Assembly (NCBI GenBank): GCA_051745425.1
Contig: JBNJEB010000001.1
Location: 1-64,000, forward strand
DNA length: 64,000 nucleotides
Source: Halonatronomonas sp051745425
GTDB lineage: Bacteria > Bacillota > Halanaerobiia > Halanaerobiales > Halarsenatibacteraceae
Direction of reading: 5' to 3'
Position numbers and translations under genes: made by a program
Notes under the pieces: model-generated
What the model was told of the DNA's origin: nothing
Databases searched by the model: none
The model's input: only the letters and a program-made list of their open reading frames with translations
Part shown: positions 61,189 to 64,000 of the stretch, one piece after another
Numbering within the stretch: position 1 is the stretch's first letter
Layout: each line of letters begins with the position of its first letter

Positions 61189-61217
61189 ATTATAGCAGCT
61201 TAAATATCTGATAACAA
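61189..61217 (-). promoter_or_regulatory. Promoter of the selD operon
   Basis: Minus strand TTGTTA (61212-61217), 17-base spacer, TATAAT (61189-61194), between the spoVS terminator and selD. Confidence 0.75.
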
Positions 61218-61218
61218 G

Positions 61219-61251
61219 CAAAAATCCCCTTTTGATTAATCAAAAGGGGAT
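61219..61251 (-). terminator. Terminator of spoVS
   Basis: Long perfect stem ATCCCCTTTTGATT/AATCAAAAGGGGAT (61224-61251), followed by TTTTTG on the minus strand. Confidence 0.9.
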
Positions 61252-61265
61252 AGTTTTAATTCATC

Positions 61266-61307
61266 AGCCCCTGCTGAGCATAAATCAATCGCTTTATCAG
61301 CGGGGCT
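61266..61307 (-). promoter_or_regulatory. Hairpin over the end of spoVS
   Basis: Stem AGCCCCGCTGA/TCAGCAGGGGCT with one bulged A (61297-61307 with 61266-61277). The spoVS stop codon (61297-61299) is in the stem. It precedes the terminator by about 15 bases; possibly protects the 3' end or controls ribosome release. Confidence 0.5.
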
Positions 61308-61557
61308 CTACAATAAATTTAATAGCTGTTCTCTCTTCTCCATCAATCTCAATATCGGTGAATGCAGGAATACAAACTAAATCCATACCTGACGGAGCCA
61401 CAAACCCTCTGGCTATAGCTACTGCCTTAACTGCTTGATTAATTGCTCCTGCGCCTATTGCTTGAAGCTCGGCACCACCATTTTCTCTTAAAACACCGGC
61501 TAGAGCACCGGCTACAGAATTAGGACTAGAATTTGCTGCTACTTTAAGTACATCCAT
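61297..61557 (-). CDS. spoVS: Stage V sporulation protein S
   Basis: Small 86-residue Alba-like protein. The sequence MDVLKVAANSSPNSVAGALAGV, AELQAIGAGAINQAVKAVAIARG, APSGMDLVCIPAFTDIEI and a GEERTAIKF end are near the family consensus. In Bacillus it affects coat formation and septation; homologues also occur in non-sporulating bacteria such as Thermus. ATG 61557 follows AAGGAGG. Single-gene unit with its own terminator and a possible sigma-H-like promoter. The family's narrow length range is met. Confidence 0.96.
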   Translation of the reverse strand: MDVLKVAANSSPNSVAGALAGVLRENGGAELQAIGAGAINQAVKAVAIARGFVAPSGMDLVCIPAFTDIEIDGEERTAIKFIVEPR

Positions 61558-61624
61558 GCTGCAAGAATACCTCCTTATTGATATAATTGGTATTTTGCCC
61601 GGGGCTGGGGCTGATATTAATATA

Positions 61625-61651
61625 ATTATCTATCGCTAAACAAACTCCTGC
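61625..61651 (-). promoter_or_regulatory. Possible sigma-H-type promoter of spoVS
   Basis: Minus strand GCAGGAGTT (61643-61651), 11 bases, AGATAAT (61625-61631). One mismatch in each box from the Bacillus sigma-H pattern. The rest of the 244-base gap 61558-61801 is A/T-rich, apart from a CCCCGGGGC-like stretch near 61598-61612, with no gene seen. Confidence 0.35.
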
Positions 61652-61767
61652 ATCTTTTTCTATAAAAATGATAAAATTCTCAAAATTAACCTGATTTCTT
61701 AATATTTTAGACTAATTTCTAATATTACTGTCTAAATAAACAGGATTTATTATTAGTTAATAGAGTA

Positions 61768-61791
61768 AGGCAGCCATAATTATGACTGCCT
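61768..61791 (-). terminator. Terminator after rseC
   Basis: Nine-bp stem GGCAGTCAT/ATGGCTGCC (61768-61790, one G-U pair), followed by only a weak T run (TTACTC). Confidence 0.5.
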
Positions 61792-61801
61792 CAATCAACA
61801 C

Positions 61802-62239
61802 TTATTGCTTTAATATTTTTGTAATCTTTGGATGAAAAGATTTTTTCTTTCTTAGAAAGTTATCCACTCTACGCAGACTAAAAAAGGATGTAATCAATAA
61901 GACTAAAGCTCCAATCATCCCTGCCGGTTCGGAACCAATCTCAATAAATCGAGGTAAATATCCACCGAATATAAAATAACCGGCAAACATAAATATTAAC
62001 GGCAAAAGGTAAACTAAAATAGATGCAAAATAAACTTCTTTATCACCCATTTCCAGAGCAACTTTTTGCCCGGCTTTTGCCCCAATTGGATTTTCAACCT
62101 CAACTTTTAATTCTTTTATTTCATGACTATCACCGGCAAGACCACAATCATGCTCGCAATGCTGACAGGCTGATTGTTTTATCAGTCTTACTTCAGCCTT
62201 ACCATCTAATGATTTAACAACCATTGCTTCTTCTTCCAT
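61802..62239 (-). CDS. RseC/MucC-family SoxR-reducing system protein
   Basis: 145 residues: a cytoplasmic N-terminal part with a cysteine cluster (CQHCEHDCGLAG), then two membrane helices (FASILVYLLPLIFMFAGYFIF and GMIGALVLLITSFFSL) and a basic tail. This is the RseC_MucC layout. In gamma-proteobacteria it belongs to the Rsx/SoxR-reducing or Rnf-linked system; in Firmicutes its partner is not known and no rnf gene is in the window. It is 12 bases upstream-end of leuS's stop, probably cotranscribed after leuS. Confidence 0.85.
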   Translation of the reverse strand: MEEEAMVVKSLDGKAEVRLIKQSACQHCEHDCGLAGDSHEIKELKVEVENPIGAKAGQKVALEMGDKEVYFASILVYLLPLIFMFAGYFIFGGYLPRFIEIGSEPAGMIGALVLLITSFFSLRRVDNFLRKKKSFHPKITKILKQ

Positions 62240-62251
62240 TTAATCACCTAC

Positions 62252-64000
62252 TTATACAACTATATTTACCAGCTTATCTGGTATAACAATTACTTTCTTA
62301 AGATCTTTTCCACCGACATATTCCTGGACTTTCTCTTCCTGCAGGGCTTTTGCTTCTAAGCTTGATTTATCTAAGCCTGCTTCTACTTTCATATGCTCTC
62401 TGACTTTACCATTAATCTGAATTACAATCTCGACTTCATCTTTTTCTAATGCTGACTCTTTGTAATCAGGCCATTCTTCCTGGTGAATACTAAATTGATT
62501 TCCAAGTTTAGCCCAGAGTTCCTCAGTAAAATGAGGTGTAAACGGAGCAAGCATTAGTAATAGATTCTCAATAACATACCTGAATAGGCTGGCATTTATA
62601 TCAGCCTCATTAATATAGGAATAGATTTCATTGGTTAACTCCATTATTGCACTAATAGCAGTATTAAAATTATTTCTTTCTCCGAGATCTATTGTAACCC
62701 TCTTAATAGTTTCATGCAGCTTTCTATATAGCTTTTTATCCCCGTCTTCAAAGCCATCTGGTTCAATCTCTGTTGTAACATTCTTAATAGTATCAAGATT
62801 ATCGATTACAGCTCTCCATACTCTATTTACAAATCGGGCCTGCCCTTCTATACCTTTATCGCTCCATTCGAGATCTTTCTCAGGAGGTGCAGCAAATAGA
62901 ATAAAGAGCCTGGTTGCATCAGCACCATAATTAGAAAGAATGTTTAGAGGATCCACAACATTCCCCTTACTTTTTGACATCTTGCTGCCATCTTTTAAAA
63001 CCATGCCCTGGGCCAGATAATGATCAAAGGGCTCAATAGTTTCAGTTAAATTTAGATCTTTCATAACCTTTGTAAAGAAACGGGCATATAGTAAATGCAA
63101 GATAGCATGTTCCACTCCACCAACATAGGTATCTACTGGGGTCCAGTTATCGGCATTCTCTTTTTCAAAAGGAATGGTCTGATTATTAGCATCTAAATAT
63201 CTCATAAAATACCAGGATGAATCAACAAATGTATCCATGGTATCTGTTTCACGCCTGGCGTCCTTACCACATTCAGGACAGGTAGTTTTAACAAATTCCT
63301 CTGATCTTTTAAGTGGAGATTCTCCCCCTTTACCAAGTTCTATTTCATAGGGCAATTTCACAGGAAGATCTTCCTCGGCAACAGGAACTATGCCACAATC
63401 ATCACAATAAACTACAGGGATAGGAGCTCCCCAGTAACGCTGTCTGGAAATTAGCCAGTCTTTTAGCCTATAATTTACATTCCGTTGACCAATACCTGCT
63501 TCTTCCATGTATGCAGCTATTTTATCAAAGGCTTCATCTGAATGCAAACCATTAAATTTATCTGAATTAATAAGTATTCCAGGTTCTACAAAAGCCTCCT
63601 CTAAGCTATCTGCTCCCTGATCAACTTGATCTTCAGGCCGGATAACTTCTCGAATATTTATCCCATATTTTCTGGCAAAATCAAAATCTCTCTGATCATG
63701 AGCAGGAACAGCCATAATGGCTCCAGTACCATACCCCATCAATACATAATTGGCAATATAAATAGGTATCTCTTCTCCTGAGATAGGATTAACTGCCTTT
63801 ACCCCTGTATCTATCCCCAATTTTTCAGAGTCTGGCGAAGTTCTTTCGTTCTCTTCCTGCTGACTTACCATTTCAATAAATTCATTTAATTCAGCTTCTT
63901 TTCCTGATATTTCAAGAAATTTATCAACAAGTGGATGTTCTGGAGCCAGAACCATATAAGTTGCACCATAAATAGTATCTGGCCTGGTTGTAAATACTTC
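62252..64000 (-). CDS. leuS: Leucyl-tRNA synthetase (5' part beyond right edge)
   Basis: Charges tRNA-Leu. The visible 582 codons cover the CP1 editing domain (VFTTRPDTIYGATYMVLAPEHPLV split at FTTRPDTIYGATYMVLAPEH; the LGIDTGVKAVNP and GYGTGAIMAVPAHDQRD editing motifs), NYRLKDWLISRQRYWG, a zinc-like CDDC/CPECG pair, HLLYARF, KMSKSKGNVVDP (class I KMSKS loop) and the anticodon-binding helices and C-terminal domain. The frame is open to the edge at 64000, so the real start and the HIGH motif lie outside. An ATG at 63955 is internal. Confidence 0.98.
   Translation of the reverse strand, partial: EVFTTRPDTIYGATYMVLAPEHPLVDKFLEISGKEAELNEFIEMVSQQEENERTSPDSEKLGIDTGVKAVNPISGEEIPIYIANYVLMGYGTGAIMAVPAHDQRDFDFARKYGINIREVIRPEDQVDQGADSLEEAFVEPGILINSDKFNGLHSDEAFDKIAAYMEEAGIGQRNVNYRLKDWLISRQRYWGAPIPVVYCDDCGIVPVAEEDLPVKLPYEIELGKGGESPLKRSEEFVKTTCPECGKDARRETDTMDTFVDSSWYFMRYLDANNQTIPFEKENADNWTPVDTYVGGVEHAILHLLYARFFTKVMKDLNLTETIEPFDHYLAQGMVLKDGSKMSKSKGNVVDPLNILSNYGADATRLFILFAAPPEKDLEWSDKGIEGQARFVNRVWRAVIDNLDTIKNVTTEIEPDGFEDGDKKLYRKLHETIKRVTIDLGERNNFNTAISAIMELTNEIYSYINEADINASLFRYVIENLLLMLAPFTPHFTEELWAKLGNQFSIHQEEWPDYKESALEKDEVEIVIQINGKVREHMKVEAGLDKSSLEAKALQEEKVQEYVGGKDLKKVIVIPDKLVNIVV

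Noticed and set aside
61297..61299. Second selenocysteine codon at the end of spoVS (UGA in a hairpin)
   Set aside because: The UGA is followed at once by UAA, and the SpoVS family ends at this point, so it is an ordinary stop.
1..64000. Mobile elements, integrase, prophage or attachment sites
   Set aside because: No transposase, integrase or phage gene is visible; all tRNA and RNA genes are intact and gene order is that of conserved chromosome.

Overview
The window looks like a chromosomal core segment of a low-GC, anaerobic Firmicutes-type bacterium. Gene content and the acidic tilt of several proteins (notably the exported chaperone-like protein at 3743-5002) suggest Halanaerobiales or a near relative; this placement is an inference. 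Markers are HrcA with a perfect CIRCE box, SpoVS, a CcpN-type regulator, FloA/NfeD, two-subunit glycyl-tRNA synthetase and a selenocysteine-type SelD. Every protein gene except rpsT is on the minus strand. I see no insertion sequence, prophage, rRNA gene or CRISPR array.

Layout from left to right: the start of a 5-formyltetrahydrofolate cyclo-ligase gene with a 6S RNA gene upstream of it (1-641); an operon running apt-rel-dtd-MBL-SurA/TPR-hisS-aspS (656-8882); ruvC-ruvA-ruvB-queA-tgt-yajC-lepB-secD-secF-coiled coil-UbiB (8917-18383); yebC and RNase P RNA (18405-19709); nif3, a CAU-anticodon tRNA, rpoD and dnaG, dgt, ppsR, glyQS (19706-28642); recO, deoC, era, cdd, a DUF3048 lipoprotein, ybeY, pgpH and phoH (28680-36323); a small isolated transcription unit with an 11-bp tandem repeat (36332-36577); an alpha/beta hydrolase gene; a gluconeogenic operon ppsA-ccpN-glpX (37454-41494); nfeD-floA plus an unknown gene; the heat-shock cluster hrcA-grpE-dnaK-dnaJ-prmA-rsmE-mtaB followed by hinT (44461-52704); lepA-hemW; rpsT (plus strand); comEA-comEC-holA; selD-DUF3343-udk; spoVS; and leuS-rseC running off the right edge.

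Functionally, most of the window is translation (five aminoacyl-tRNA synthetase genes, LepA, Era, YbeY, S20, RNase P, tRNA modification), protein export (SecDF-YajC, signal peptidase), Holliday-junction repair, replication initiation (DnaG) and stress control (Rel, HrcA/CIRCE, 6S RNA). Control of PEP metabolism recurs at three points: PEP synthase, its likely phosphorylation-type regulator PpsR, and a CcpN repressor whose likely operator lies on the ppsA promoter.

The most noteworthy points are: (1) a SelD whose active-site residue is encoded by an in-frame UGA, with a hairpin just after it, next to a predicted Se/S carrier protein; (2) a paired CcpN-like operator over the ppsA promoter; (3) an independent small RNA or small-ORF unit carrying five 11-bp repeats that display GGAG motifs; (4) a metallo-hydrolase gene whose best start codon is AUA; (5) a strong hairpin between dnaK and dnaJ; (6) a minimal ComEC; (7) sigma-H-like promoters before comEA and spoVS, although sporulation genes usually found in this gene order are missing.
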